A stretch of DNA of 64,000 bases from Gemmataceae bacterium (GTDB lineage Bacteria; Planctomycetota; Planctomycetia; Gemmatales; Gemmataceae), in contig JALHPZ010000003.1 of the NCBI GenBank assembly GCA_022842245.1, positions 214,156 to 278,155 of the forward strand, written 5' to 3'. Position 1 is the first letter of the stretch, and the number at the start of each line of letters is the position of its first letter. Under the pieces are notes generated by a model. It saw nothing but the letters and a program-made list of their open reading frames with translations, was not told the origin of the DNA and did not search any database. A program made the translations under genes and the position numbers. This document shows positions 9,295-18,594 of this stretch, piece after piece.

Positions 9295-10914
9295 ATGTTC
9301 GATCTCTCCCGAATCCCGGAAACGGTGCGGAGCGAGGGCGGCCTGTCGCGGCGGCTATTCCTGTCCTACGGTGCGGCGCTCGCCGCGCTGCCCGCACTCG
9401 CCGCGCAATCCTCGGCGGCCGACCGCAAGGTCGCGTTCGCGGCCGATCCGTTTTCCCTCGGCGTCGCCTCCGGCGACCCGGACGCCACGAGCGTCGTCCT
9501 CTGGACGAAACTCGCGCCGAAGCCGGCTGACCCGGACGGCGGACTCAAACCCGAATCGATCGCCGTGCGCTGGGAAGTGGCGACGGACGACACGATGAAG
9601 ATGATCGTGGCGAAGGGAACGTCGATCGCCACGCCGCAACTCGGACACTCGGTGCACGCGGAAGTGCGCGGGCTGAAACCCGATCGCTGGTACTGGTACC
9701 GTTTCACGGCCGGCGACGCCGTCAGCCCCGTCGGCCGGACGCGCACGCTGCCCGCGCCCGACGCCGAACCGGACCGCCTGCGCTTCGCGTTCGCGTCCTG
9801 CCAGCACTACGAACAGGGGCTGTACACCGCTTACGCCCAGATGGCGAAGGACGAACTCGATCTCGTCTTCCACCTCGGCGATTACATCTACGAGTACCCG
9901 AACAGCCCCGACAACAAGAAAGTGGTCCGCAAGCACACGGGGCCGAAGGACGGCAAGATCAAGACGCTCGCCGACTACCGGGGCCGGTATTCGCTTTACC
10001 GCGGGGATGAACTCCTCCGCGCCATGCACGCCCGCTGCCCGTGGTTCGTGACGTGGGACGACCACGAGTTCGACAACAACTACGCCGGCGCCATCCAGGA
10101 AGAACAGCCGAAGGGCAAGGTGAAGGCCGACCCGGCGGAGTTTCTGACTCAGCGCGCCGCGGCGTACCAGGCGTACTACGAATACATGCCGCTGCGGCCG
10201 CGCTCCCTGCCGACGGGGCCGGACATGACCCTCTACCGCAAGGCCGCGTTCGGACGGCTAGCGGAGTTCTTCGTCCTCGACACGCGACAGTACCGCACCG
10301 ACCAGCCCAACGGCGACGGCGTCAAGCCGCTCGTCGGCGAAGCGCTTCGACCGTCGAATTCCCTCCTCGGAAAGCGCCAACGCGACTGGCTCGACGCCGG
10401 GCTGATCGCCTCGACGGGCACCTGGAACGTGCTCGCGCAGCAGGTGATGATGGCGCTCGTGGAGTTGAACTATCATCCGAAACCCGGCTATTCGATGGAC
10501 CAGTGGCCGGGGGCGCTCGCGGAGCGCGTCTCGCTCGCGCGTTTCCTCGCGGACCGCAAGGTGCCGAACCCGGTGGTGCTCACCGGCGACATCCACACGA
10601 ACTGGGTGAACGACATTCGCGTCGACGACCGCATGCCGGAGACGCCGGTGGTCGCGACGGAGTTCGTCGGCACGAGCATCTCGAGCGGCGGAAACGGTTC
10701 GAAAGAGTTCGCCGGGCTGGAGAAGTTGCAGGCAGGCAACCCGGGCGTGAAGTTCCACAATCGGGAGCGCGGCTACGTTCGCTGCGACGTGACGCCGGAG
10801 CGCTGGACGAGCGATTATGTGGTGGCGGAGGACGTGACGAAACCGGGCGGCACGGTGGCGACGCGGGCGTCGTTCGTGGTGGAGGCGGGCCGGCCCGGTG
10901 CAAAGCCCGCCTGA
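9295..10914 (+). CDS. phoD: Tat-exported PhoD-type alkaline phosphatase
   Basis: The 539-residue protein begins with a twin-arginine signal (SRRLFLSYGAALAALPALA, RR at 19-20), then a PhoD_N beta domain (SLGVASGDPDATSVVLWTKL) and the metallophosphatase core. Metal-ligand segments visible are FASCQHYEQG, FHLGDYIYE, TWDDHEFDNN and LTGDIHTNW. PhoD enzymes are periplasmic Fe/Ca-dependent phosphomonoesterases or phosphodiesterases used to scavenge phosphate. The ATG at 9295 is supported by GGAG at 9286-9289, 5 nt upstream; starts further 5' would precede the Tat motif with an implausible leader. Length and motifs are complete. No Pho box was identified in the short divergent region. Confidence 0.92.
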   Translation: MFDLSRIPETVRSEGGLSRRLFLSYGAALAALPALAAQSSAADRKVAFAADPFSLGVASGDPDATSVVLWTKLAPKPADPDGGLKPESIAVRWEVATDDTMKMIVAKGTSIATPQLGHSVHAEVRGLKPDRWYWYRFTAGDAVSPVGRTRTLPAPDAEPDRLRFAFASCQHYEQGLYTAYAQMAKDELDLVFHLGDYIYEYPNSPDNKKVVRKHTGPKDGKIKTLADYRGRYSLYRGDELLRAMHARCPWFVTWDDHEFDNNYAGAIQEEQPKGKVKADPAEFLTQRAAAYQAYYEYMPLRPRSLPTGPDMTLYRKAAFGRLAEFFVLDTRQYRTDQPNGDGVKPLVGEALRPSNSLLGKRQRDWLDAGLIASTGTWNVLAQQVMMALVELNYHPKPGYSMDQWPGALAERVSLARFLADRKVPNPVVLTGDIHTNWVNDIRVDDRMPETPVVATEFVGTSISSGGNGSKEFAGLEKLQAGNPGVKFHNRERGYVRCDVTPERWTSDYVVAEDVTKPGGTVATRASFVVEAGRPGAKPA

Positions 10915-11046
10915 GCGAACGATGATTGGATCATTCGCATTGGAGATGAATTTCGACGGGCCGGAAGCCGTCGAATCGATGTAAGTCGTTATTTGGCCTG
11001 GGCGCTTCCGGTAATCGGGAATGATTCCGCCGGAGGGTGGCGCAGT

Positions 11047-11080
11047 GGCGGCGGAATCACATCGCGTGCATTCCGCCGCC
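11047..11080. terminator. Hairpin between convergent phoD and sulfatase genes
   Basis: Arms 11047-11057 and 11070-11080 (11 bp, GGCGGCGGAAT and its complement) enclose a 12-nt loop. The left arm can alternatively pair with 11023-11031, so two mutually exclusive hairpins exist. The position, about 130 bp after the phoD stop and just before the convergent sulfatase stop at 11097, suggests a shared terminator. There is no T-run. Confidence 0.4.
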
Positions 11081-11096
11081 GGCGAGCGCAGGCCGG

Positions 11097-12653
11097 CTAT
11101 TTCTTCTTCGGCTTCGGCGCTTGGAACAGCCCACCGTAGGCTTCCTTCGGCATCGTCTCTGGGACCTTGAGTTCCTTGCGGAGCCGCTCGAGTTCGGCAC
11201 GCAGTTCCTTCACGGTGTTCGCGTAAGCCGGGTCGTTGACGAAATTCTTCGTCTCGTTCGGGTCCTTCTCGCGGTCGTGCAGTTCCCAGTAGTCGGGGCT
11301 GGCGGTGCCGTCGGCCTTCGGCACGAAGAAGCGCACCAGTTTGTGGCGGTCGGTGACGACCCCGTAGTGCGGGATAACGTGGTGCGGCGCGGGATACTCG
11401 TAGTAGGCGTAGTAGAAGCTCTTGCGCCAGTCCTTCGGCGTTTCGCCCTTGAGGAGCGGCACGAGGCTCGCGCCCTGCATGTCGTTCGGCGCGGCGACGC
11501 CGGCGGCGCCGAGGAACGTCTGCGCGAGGTCGACGATGCTGGTGAGATTCTTGTCGACGTGCCCGGCCTTCGCCATCCCCGGCCAGCGCGCGAGCATCGG
11601 CGTCCGCAGCGATTCCTCGTAGACCCAGCGCTTGTCGAACCAGCCGTGCTCGCCGAGGTAGAAGCCCTGGTCGGAGCAATACACCACGAGGGTGTTTTCC
11701 GCGATCTTCTCGTCCTCCAGCGTCTGAAGCAGTTTACCGACCGCCTCGTCGACGGATTTGATGCATCCAAGGTAGTCGTGCAGGTAGCGGTTGTAGCGCC
11801 ATCGCACGAGGTTGCGGCCGGTGAGCTTCGCTTCATGGAACGCCTTGTTGCGTGGTTCGTAGTAGGCGTTCCACTCCTTCAGTTGTTCGGCGTCGATGCC
11901 GGGCGGGGCGACGAGCTTCGCGTCGAGTTGCGTAAAGGTCTTCTCGAGCGTCATGTCCTGGTCCTTCGCGCCGGGTCCGCGACCGGCATAGTCGTCGAAG
12001 AGCGTCGCCGGTTCCGGATACTTGCGGTCCTTGTCGTGACCGAGGTGGCGCAGGGCCGGCGACCATTCCCGGTGCGGCGCTTTGTGCTGGGTCATGAGCA
12101 GGAACGGTTTGGACTTGTCCCGCTTGCGAATCCAGTCGGTGCTGAATTCAGAGATCAGATCGGTGACGTAGCCCTTGTGTTGGACCTGCTTGCCGTTGAG
12201 GTTCATCGGCGGGTTGTAGTATCGTCCCTGGCCGGGGAGGATGTGCCAGTGGTCGAAGCCGGTGGGTTCGGAGACAAGGTGCCACTTGCCGATGACGGCG
12301 GTCTGGTAGCCGGCCTTCTGCAACAGCTTCGGGAATGTGGTCTGCGCGCCGTCGAAGCGGCTGTTTGTGTTGTTGTAGAAGCCGTTCGCGTGGCTGTACT
12401 TGCCGGTGAGCACCGTGGCGCGGCTGGGTCCGCAGATCGAGTTCGGCACGAGGGCGCGATCGAAGCGCACGCCTTCCTTCGCGAGCCGGTCGATGTTCGA
12501 AGTCTCGATCAGCTTGCGCGCGTCGCCATAGGCGCTAATGGCCTGATACGCGTGGTCGTCGGTGAAGACGAGGACGATGTTCGGCCGGTCGGCGGCACGC
12601 GCGGTCGCGGCCAACCCGATCGCCGCAAGGGCGGCGCAGACGATGCGAAGCAC
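11097..12653 (-). CDS. Secreted type I sulfatase
   Basis: The 518-residue protein has a signal peptide (LRIVCAALAAIGLAATARAAD) and PNIVLVFTDDHAYQAIS as first metal-binding segment. The formylglycine motif is ICGPSR (Cys74), a canonical C-x-P-S-R. KWHLVSEPTGFDHW and VVYCSDQGFYLGEHGWFDKRW place it in the iduronate-2-sulfatase/heparan N-sulfatase-like branch common in planctomycetes. The C-terminal ~100 residues resemble the DUF4976 tail of that branch. A GTG start at 12653 is chosen because GAGAGGG lies about 8 nt upstream and the signal peptide begins immediately; the frame is open to 12824. It diverges from the haem c gene at 12858, with about 200 bp between. Confidence 0.9.
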   Translation of the reverse strand: MLRIVCAALAAIGLAATARAADRPNIVLVFTDDHAYQAISAYGDARKLIETSNIDRLAKEGVRFDRALVPNSICGPSRATVLTGKYSHANGFYNNTNSRFDGAQTTFPKLLQKAGYQTAVIGKWHLVSEPTGFDHWHILPGQGRYYNPPMNLNGKQVQHKGYVTDLISEFSTDWIRKRDKSKPFLLMTQHKAPHREWSPALRHLGHDKDRKYPEPATLFDDYAGRGPGAKDQDMTLEKTFTQLDAKLVAPPGIDAEQLKEWNAYYEPRNKAFHEAKLTGRNLVRWRYNRYLHDYLGCIKSVDEAVGKLLQTLEDEKIAENTLVVYCSDQGFYLGEHGWFDKRWVYEESLRTPMLARWPGMAKAGHVDKNLTSIVDLAQTFLGAAGVAAPNDMQGASLVPLLKGETPKDWRKSFYYAYYEYPAPHHVIPHYGVVTDRHKLVRFFVPKADGTASPDYWELHDREKDPNETKNFVNDPAYANTVKELRAELERLRKELKVPETMPKEAYGGLFQAPKPKKK

Positions 12654-12857
12654 GGGGTAACCCTCTCGCGGAAAGGTGCGGAATCGAATACCCGATTCCC
12701 GTCCGTTATACGATCCTACGGCGGGCGCGATCCCGGTGTTCCGTCGCAGCACCCGCACGGCGCTTCGGCCGTTTAATTCCGCTTCCAGATGGCGGAGTTT
12801 GCGAGGAGAAGCTAAAAAAGACACGGGATTCCGATTTTGGAATCGAAGGAGCCGCTA

Positions 12858-15800
12858 ATGCGAGCGTTCGCGATATTCGCGCTGATGCTGACGTGGAGTT
12901 CGATCCGCGCAGCCGAGCCGACGAAAGCGCAGAGAGATTTCTTCGAGAACAAGGTCCGGCCGCTGATCGCGGACAAGTGCTTCGGCTGCCACAGCGAAGC
13001 GATGAACAAGTCGAAAGGGAATTTGACGCTCGACACGCTCGCGGGGATGCTGGCCGGCGGCGACCTCGGCCCTGCGATCGTGCCGGGCAAGGCGAAGGAG
13101 AGTCGACTCGTCGACGCGGTGGGATACACGAATGAAGACCTGAAAATGCCGCCGAAGGAGAAACTCAAGGACGAGGAGGTCGCGATCCTTGCGAAGTGGA
13201 TCGACGACGGCGCCGTCTGGCCGAACGCGAAGGCGAGCGGGAAACGCAAACCCGGCACGATCACGGACGAGGACCGGCGTTGGTGGAGTTTCACGCCGGT
13301 GACGCCGACCAATCCGCCGAAGGCTGGCGAGGGCTGGGCGCGGAACGAGATCGATCGGTTCGTCGCCGACAAACAAATCCTTCACAAACTCTCGCCGGCC
13401 CCCGAAGCGAACCGGCTCGCATTGATTCGCCGACTCACGTTCGACCTGCACGGCCTTCCGCCCACCCCCGCGGAAATTGAGGCGTTCGCGAACGATCCAT
13501 CACCGACCGCCTACGAAGATCTCGTTGAACGACTGCTCGCGTCGCCGCGCTACGGAGAACGCCAGGCCCGACTGTGGCTCGACCTCGTCCGCTATGCCGA
13601 CAGCGACGGCTACCGCATCGACGACTACCGCCCCCACGCCTGGCGCTACCGCGACTACGTGGTGCGAAGCTTCAACGCCGACAAGGGCTACGACCGCTTC
13701 GTCCGCGAGCAACTCGCCGGCGACGAACTTTTCCCCGGCGACGTCGATGCCCGCATCGCCACTGGCTACCTGCGACATTGGATCTACGAGTACAACAACC
13801 GCGACGCGCGCGGCCAATGGAACACCATTCTCAACGACATCACCGACACGACGAGCGACGTCTTCCTCGGCCTCGGTTTGCAGTGCGCCCGCTGCCACGA
13901 CCACAAGTTCGACCCGTTGCTTCAGAGGGATTATTTCCGGTTGCAGGCGTTCTTCGCCGCCCTGAATCCGCGCGAGGATTTGTTCGCGGCGACGGAAGCG
14001 GAGATTGCCGAGCATGCGCGGAAAAACCGGGAGTGGGAGGAGAAGACCGCGGCGATCCGCGAAAAGATCGAAGCGATTGAAGGGCCGGCGCGGAAAAAGG
14101 CCGCGGCCGGCGCGATCGGCATTTTCCCCGAAGACGTGCAGGCGATGATGCGAAAGCCGGCGAAGGAGCGTACGCCGTACGAACAGCAGATTCACGACCT
14201 CGCCTATCGACAGGTGGAGTACGAATACGGCCGCATCGACAAGCACGTTCCGGCGGCGCGGAAGGAGGAATTGTTGGCACTGCGTCGGCAACTGGTGCCG
14301 TTCGAATCGCTGAAGCCCGCTCCATTGCCGATGGCGTTCGCCGCGACGGACATCGGCCCCGCCGCGTCGCCGATCACGATACCGAAACGGGGCGACACTC
14401 CGATCGAACCCGGCTTCCCCACGGTCATTCAGGAACGGCCCGCTTCGATCGCCCCGTTGGTTAACAGCACCGGTCGCCGTGCCGCGCTCGCGAATTGGCT
14501 GGTCGATCCGGCCAACCCGCTCACGGCACGCGTCATGGTCAATCGAGTCTGGCAGCAGCACTTCGGCCGCGGACTCGCCGCCAACGCCAGCGACTTTGGT
14601 CGTCTCGGGGAGCCACCGACACATCCCGAATTACTAGATTGGCTGGTGGCAAAGTTCGTTGCCGAGGGATGGAGCCTCAAATCGTTGCATCGCCGCATCG
14701 TTCTCAGTGCGACTTATCGCCTGACGGCAGAACACCCTAAGGCCGCCGAGGGAAAGCTGATTGATCCGGAGAATAAATGGCTGTGGAGGGCTCTTGTGCG
14801 TCGGCTCGAGGCCGAGCAAATCCGCGATGCGATTTATGCTGTGACCGGCGAGCTTTTTCTCAAGGAAGGCGGCCCCGGCGTGGCGGCGAACGAGCCGCGC
14901 CGCAGCCTCTATTGCAAGATCATGAGGAACACGCGCGACCCATTGCTGGATGTCTTCGATGCGCCTTACTGGATTAGCAGCGCCGCCTCGCGCGATACGA
15001 CGACCACGCCCGTCCAGTCTCTTCTACTTGTCAACAGCCCGTCGATGATCGCCCGCGGAAAAGCATTTGCGGCCCGGTTGGCGCGGGAAGAACCCGATGA
15101 GCCGAAGCGAGTTGATCGAGCCTACCGATTGGCGTTCGGTCGACCGGCTAGTTCCAAGGAAACCGTTGCCGCCCTCGCGTTCCTCGACGCGCAAGCCCGA
15201 CGGATCGACCCCAAGAAATCTGGTTCGGCGCAGGCGGAGTTCGTAGGTGCCAAACTTCCCTATCGCGATGGCCAAGCGGCCGACTTGAAACTGGGCGTTT
15301 CCACAGGTTTCCAACTCGCCGGCGACAAACTATCGGCCGGCGACTTCACCATCGAAACGTTCGCATCCCCGCGCAGCGTCGCGGAGACGGGAGCGGTCCG
15401 CACGCTGGCGGCTCACTTCGAGACGACACCCAAACAGATCGGATGGAGTTTCGGCATCACGGGCAAACAGTCGCGCCGAAAACCACAGACACTCGTGATG
15501 CAATTGTTCGGCGTGAAGCGGGACGGCACGTTTGGGGAAGAAGCGGTCTTCAGCGACCAGCACGTCGCGCTGAACAAGCCGTACTATTTCGCCGCAGCGG
15601 TACGGCTCGCCTCGAAGGACGCACCGGGAAGCATCACCTTCTACTTGAAGGATCTCTCCAACGATGACGAACCGCTGCTGACTGCGAAGTTGCCGCACGC
15701 GATAGTCGGTGGGTTCGACCACAAACAGCCGATGACGCTCGGCCGGCGCGGCGCTTCGACCGGCGCCGATTTCGACGGGCTGCTCGACGACGTGCGGCTG

Positions 15801-16043
15801 TCCGGCGCGGCGCTCGGCGTGGACGAACTCCTGTTTACGCGCGAGGGAATCAACAAGCACACGCTTGGTTACTGGCAGTTCGAGCCGAAGCCCGGCGTCT
15901 TCGTCGACGGGTCGGGCCATGGTTTGGACATCCGGCCCGCCGCCGTGAAGCCGACGAACGGACCCCGGGACGCCCGCCAGACCGCTTGGGCCGATTTCTG
16001 TCACGTGCTCCTCAATAGCTCGGAGTTCCTCTATGTGGAATAG
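12858..16043 (+). CDS. Planctomycete-type cytochrome c with DUF1549 and DUF1553 domains
   Basis: This 1061-residue exported protein has a signal peptide, then a single haem c site CFGCH (41-45) in a PSCyt1 domain, a DUF1549 domain (from about residue 145) and a DUF1553/PSD1 domain (SGTTTPVQSLLLVNSP-like region near 720). Towards the C-terminus, roughly 800-980, is a LamG/concanavalin-like segment (GFDHKQPMTLGRRG, FDGLLDDVRLSG). The ATG at 12858 has AAGGAG 6 nt upstream. The family is hugely expanded in planctomycetes and almost always followed by a DUF1501 gene, as here; it is thought to act in the periplasm, but no reaction is proven. The stop overlaps the DUF1501 start by 11 bp. Confidence 0.92.
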   Translation: MRAFAIFALMLTWSSIRAAEPTKAQRDFFENKVRPLIADKCFGCHSEAMNKSKGNLTLDTLAGMLAGGDLGPAIVPGKAKESRLVDAVGYTNEDLKMPPKEKLKDEEVAILAKWIDDGAVWPNAKASGKRKPGTITDEDRRWWSFTPVTPTNPPKAGEGWARNEIDRFVADKQILHKLSPAPEANRLALIRRLTFDLHGLPPTPAEIEAFANDPSPTAYEDLVERLLASPRYGERQARLWLDLVRYADSDGYRIDDYRPHAWRYRDYVVRSFNADKGYDRFVREQLAGDELFPGDVDARIATGYLRHWIYEYNNRDARGQWNTILNDITDTTSDVFLGLGLQCARCHDHKFDPLLQRDYFRLQAFFAALNPREDLFAATEAEIAEHARKNREWEEKTAAIREKIEAIEGPARKKAAAGAIGIFPEDVQAMMRKPAKERTPYEQQIHDLAYRQVEYEYGRIDKHVPAARKEELLALRRQLVPFESLKPAPLPMAFAATDIGPAASPITIPKRGDTPIEPGFPTVIQERPASIAPLVNSTGRRAALANWLVDPANPLTARVMVNRVWQQHFGRGLAANASDFGRLGEPPTHPELLDWLVAKFVAEGWSLKSLHRRIVLSATYRLTAEHPKAAEGKLIDPENKWLWRALVRRLEAEQIRDAIYAVTGELFLKEGGPGVAANEPRRSLYCKIMRNTRDPLLDVFDAPYWISSAASRDTTTTPVQSLLLVNSPSMIARGKAFAARLAREEPDEPKRVDRAYRLAFGRPASSKETVAALAFLDAQARRIDPKKSGSAQAEFVGAKLPYRDGQAADLKLGVSTGFQLAGDKLSAGDFTIETFASPRSVAETGAVRTLAAHFETTPKQIGWSFGITGKQSRRKPQTLVMQLFGVKRDGTFGEEAVFSDQHVALNKPYYFAAAVRLASKDAPGSITFYLKDLSNDDEPLLTAKLPHAIVGGFDHKQPMTLGRRGASTGADFDGLLDDVRLSGAALGVDELLFTREGINKHTLGYWQFEPKPGVFVDGSGHGLDIRPAAVKPTNGPRDARQTAWADFCHVLLNSSEFLYVE

Positions 16044-17424
16044 CCCCGCCCGCACGCGACGCGAATGGCTTGCGGCCGCCGGCGGTGGATTCGGCACGCT
16101 GGCGCTTGCGGCGCTGGACGCCACGGCCGGGCCGCTCGCGCCGCGCAAACCGCACTTCGCCCCGAAGGCGAAATCGTGCATCTTCCTGTTCATGGAAGGT
16201 GGGCCCAGCCATATCGACACGTTCGATCCGAAGCCGGAGTTGGACAAGTTGGCCGGTCAGCCGCTGCCCGCAAGCTTCGGCAAGGTCATCCTGGCGATGG
16301 GCGAGAACCACGCGCCGCTGCTCGGCTCGCGCCGCCAGTGGAAGCGCCACGGCCAGAGCGGCCTCTGGGTCAGCGACTGGCTGCCCGAAATCGCCAAACA
16401 CGCCGACGACCTCGCTGTGTTACGTTCCTGCTATGCCGACGGAATCAACCATTCGGCCGGCGTCTGCCAGATGAACACCGGTTCGATCCTCGGCGGCCGA
16501 CCATCGCTCGGCGCGTGGGTCACGTACGGCCTCGGTACGGTCAACCAGGACCTCCCCGCTTTCGTCGTGATGCAGGATAACCAGAGTACGGTGGTGAACG
16601 GGCCGCGCAACTGGAGCGCCGGATTCATGCCGGCCGTCTATCAGGGGACTCGCATCCAAGGCGGGGCGGAGCCGATCCCGCACCTGAACCCGCCCGAAGG
16701 CATCGCCGACGCGGAACAGCGAGGCAAGCTAGAATTCCTGTACGCACTTAACCGTGACTACGCTCGAAAGCACCCGGATCAGTCGGAACTGGATGCACGC
16801 CTGACGAGCTACGAACTCGCGTTCCGCATGCAGGCCGAAGCACCGCAGGCCGTCGACGTTTCCAAGGAAACGGCCGCGACGCAAGCGCTCTACGGCATGG
16901 ACAACAAGGAGACGCAGACGATGGGCCGGCTCTGCCTGCTCGCCCGTCGGCTCGTCGAGCGCGGCACGCGGTTCGTCCAGATTTACCATGGCGCCGGCAG
17001 CAAGTGGGACGCCCACACCAAACTGGAAGAAAACCACTCCGGCCTTTGCCGTAGCATGGACAAGCCCGTCGCCGGATTACTCGCGGACCTGAAGGCGCGG
17101 GGATTGCTGAAGGATACTCTCGTGGTCTGGGGCGGCGAATTCGGCCGCACGCCGATGAGCGAGAAGGGCGGAGGCCGCGACCACAACCCCACCGGCTTCA
17201 CGATGTGGATGGCCGGCGGCGGCGTGAAGGGCGGTCAGGCGATCGGCACCACCGACGAACTCGGTCTCCGCGCTGTCGATAACCGCCTCCACGTTCACGA
17301 TCTGCACGCCACCATTCTCTGGCTGATGGGGCTGGGGAACATGGACCTGGTGTACAAGTACAAGGGCCGTCCGGAACGCCCCACGCTCAACGAAGGGGAG
17401 CCGTACAAACAGGTCGCCGGCTGA
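16033..17424 (+). CDS. Tat-exported DUF1501 protein
   Basis: The 463-residue protein opens with a twin-arginine-like leader (TRREWLAAAGGGFGTLALAAL), followed by FLFMEGGPSHIDTFDPKPEL, the usual DUF1501 start of the mature domain. VVWGGEFGRTPM and HNPTGFTMWMAGGGVKGG are conserved family motifs; the fold is related to the alkaline phosphatase/sulfatase superfamily. The ATG at 16033 lies inside the 3' end of the upstream cytochrome gene (11-bp overlap), indicating translational coupling and a joint function. Its role is unknown. Confidence 0.92.
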   Translation: MWNSPARTRREWLAAAGGGFGTLALAALDATAGPLAPRKPHFAPKAKSCIFLFMEGGPSHIDTFDPKPELDKLAGQPLPASFGKVILAMGENHAPLLGSRRQWKRHGQSGLWVSDWLPEIAKHADDLAVLRSCYADGINHSAGVCQMNTGSILGGRPSLGAWVTYGLGTVNQDLPAFVVMQDNQSTVVNGPRNWSAGFMPAVYQGTRIQGGAEPIPHLNPPEGIADAEQRGKLEFLYALNRDYARKHPDQSELDARLTSYELAFRMQAEAPQAVDVSKETAATQALYGMDNKETQTMGRLCLLARRLVERGTRFVQIYHGAGSKWDAHTKLEENHSGLCRSMDKPVAGLLADLKARGLLKDTLVVWGGEFGRTPMSEKGGGRDHNPTGFTMWMAGGGVKGGQAIGTTDELGLRAVDNRLHVHDLHATILWLMGLGNMDLVYKYKGRPERPTLNEGEPYKQVAG

Positions 17425-17433
17425 TGCGGCGGC

Positions 17434-18594
17434 TCAACTGGATTTCATGAAGTGAAGGATGATGCCATCGGCGAGGCAACGCCCGCGACGCGTGAGTTTT
17501 ATTGTTTGTCCGTCGTCGACGAGTAATCCATCGCCGACGAAAACCGCGAGCGGTTCGCGAATCAAATCGTCCAACTCGAAACCGGTGCGCACGCGGAATT
17601 CGCCGCGATCGACACCGTCGGATCGGCGGAGTTGCACCGCGAGCGTCTCGAAGGCCCGCTCGCGTGGCGGCAAACGTTCGCTCTGGAAGGTCGGCGATTC
17701 GCCCGTGGATACGCGCCGAATATAGAGCGAAGTATCGCGGATATTCAATTCCCTCGATCCGTCGACGTAGCGAGCCGCGCCGACGCCGAACCCGTAGTAG
17801 GCGTCGTTCGCCCAGTAGCGTTCATTGTGACGGCAACGATGACCGGGACGGGCGAAGTTCGAGATCTCGTAGTGTTCGTACCTTGCGGACTCGAGTCGGT
17901 CGATCGCGCGTTCGTACATGGCCAGTTCGTCATTCTCGCCGACGGTCGGAAGAAGCCCGCGTTCGCGACGTTTCCAGAGCGGCGTACCTTTTTCGTAAGT
18001 CAGCCCATAGGTGGAGATGTGCTCCGGCGAGAATGCGAGCGCGGCCTCGAGATCGCGGTTCCAGTCCGCCAGCGTCTGCCCCGGCGCTGCGAAGATGAGA
18101 TCGAGGGAGATCGTGGGGATGCGGGCTCGGACCGTCTCGATGCTTCTTGCGATTTGCTCGACGCCGTGCCGCCGATCGAGTGACGATAGCGTGCTTTGGT
18201 GAAACGACTGAACTCCGATGCTCACGCGGTTCACGCCAAACTCGTGCAGGAGCGCGATCTTGTCCGCATCGAGGCTTTCGGGAGTCGATTCGATCGAGTA
18301 TTCGATATGCGCGTCGTGAGTTGGGGGGAGCCAAACGTTAATCGTCTCGAGAAGCCGCCGGAGTTCAGGAAGGTGCAAATACGTCGGCGTGCCGCCGCCG
18401 ATGAAGATCGTCTCGACCGGCCGTGGCCGGTCGAGCGACTGCATTTCGAGCGAGAGGGCGTCGAGGTAGGGATCGACGAGTTCGTCCTGGCCGGCGGCGA
18501 CGGCGAAATCGCAGTAGCCACAGTGGTGGCCGCAGAACGGAACGTGCACGTAGGCCGTGCGCGGCTCGATCCACGGCGGTGCGGCGAACGTCAT
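17434..18594 (-). CDS. hemW: HemW-like radical SAM haem chaperone
   Basis: The 386-residue protein carries CGHHCGYCDF, the CxxxCxxC cluster motif of radical SAM enzymes followed by Phe, as in HemW; true HemN has a fourth Cys at that place. IFIGGGTPTYL, VNRVSIGVQSF and the C-terminal HemN_C region (SDGVDRGEFRVRTGFEL) agree. HemW binds haem and delivers it to target proteins; it was formerly annotated as oxygen-independent coproporphyrinogen oxidase. The start ATG overlaps the stop of the PQQ-propeller gene as ATGA. It ends 9 bp from the convergent DUF1501 stop. A haem-trafficking role would fit the abundance of haem c proteins in the window, but this is inference. Confidence 0.9.
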   Translation of the reverse strand: MTFAAPPWIEPRTAYVHVPFCGHHCGYCDFAVAAGQDELVDPYLDALSLEMQSLDRPRPVETIFIGGGTPTYLHLPELRRLLETINVWLPPTHDAHIEYSIESTPESLDADKIALLHEFGVNRVSIGVQSFHQSTLSSLDRRHGVEQIARSIETVRARIPTISLDLIFAAPGQTLADWNRDLEAALAFSPEHISTYGLTYEKGTPLWKRRERGLLPTVGENDELAMYERAIDRLESARYEHYEISNFARPGHRCRHNERYWANDAYYGFGVGAARYVDGSRELNIRDTSLYIRRVSTGESPTFQSERLPPRERAFETLAVQLRRSDGVDRGEFRVRTGFELDDLIREPLAVFVGDGLLVDDGQTIKLTRRGRCLADGIILHFMKSS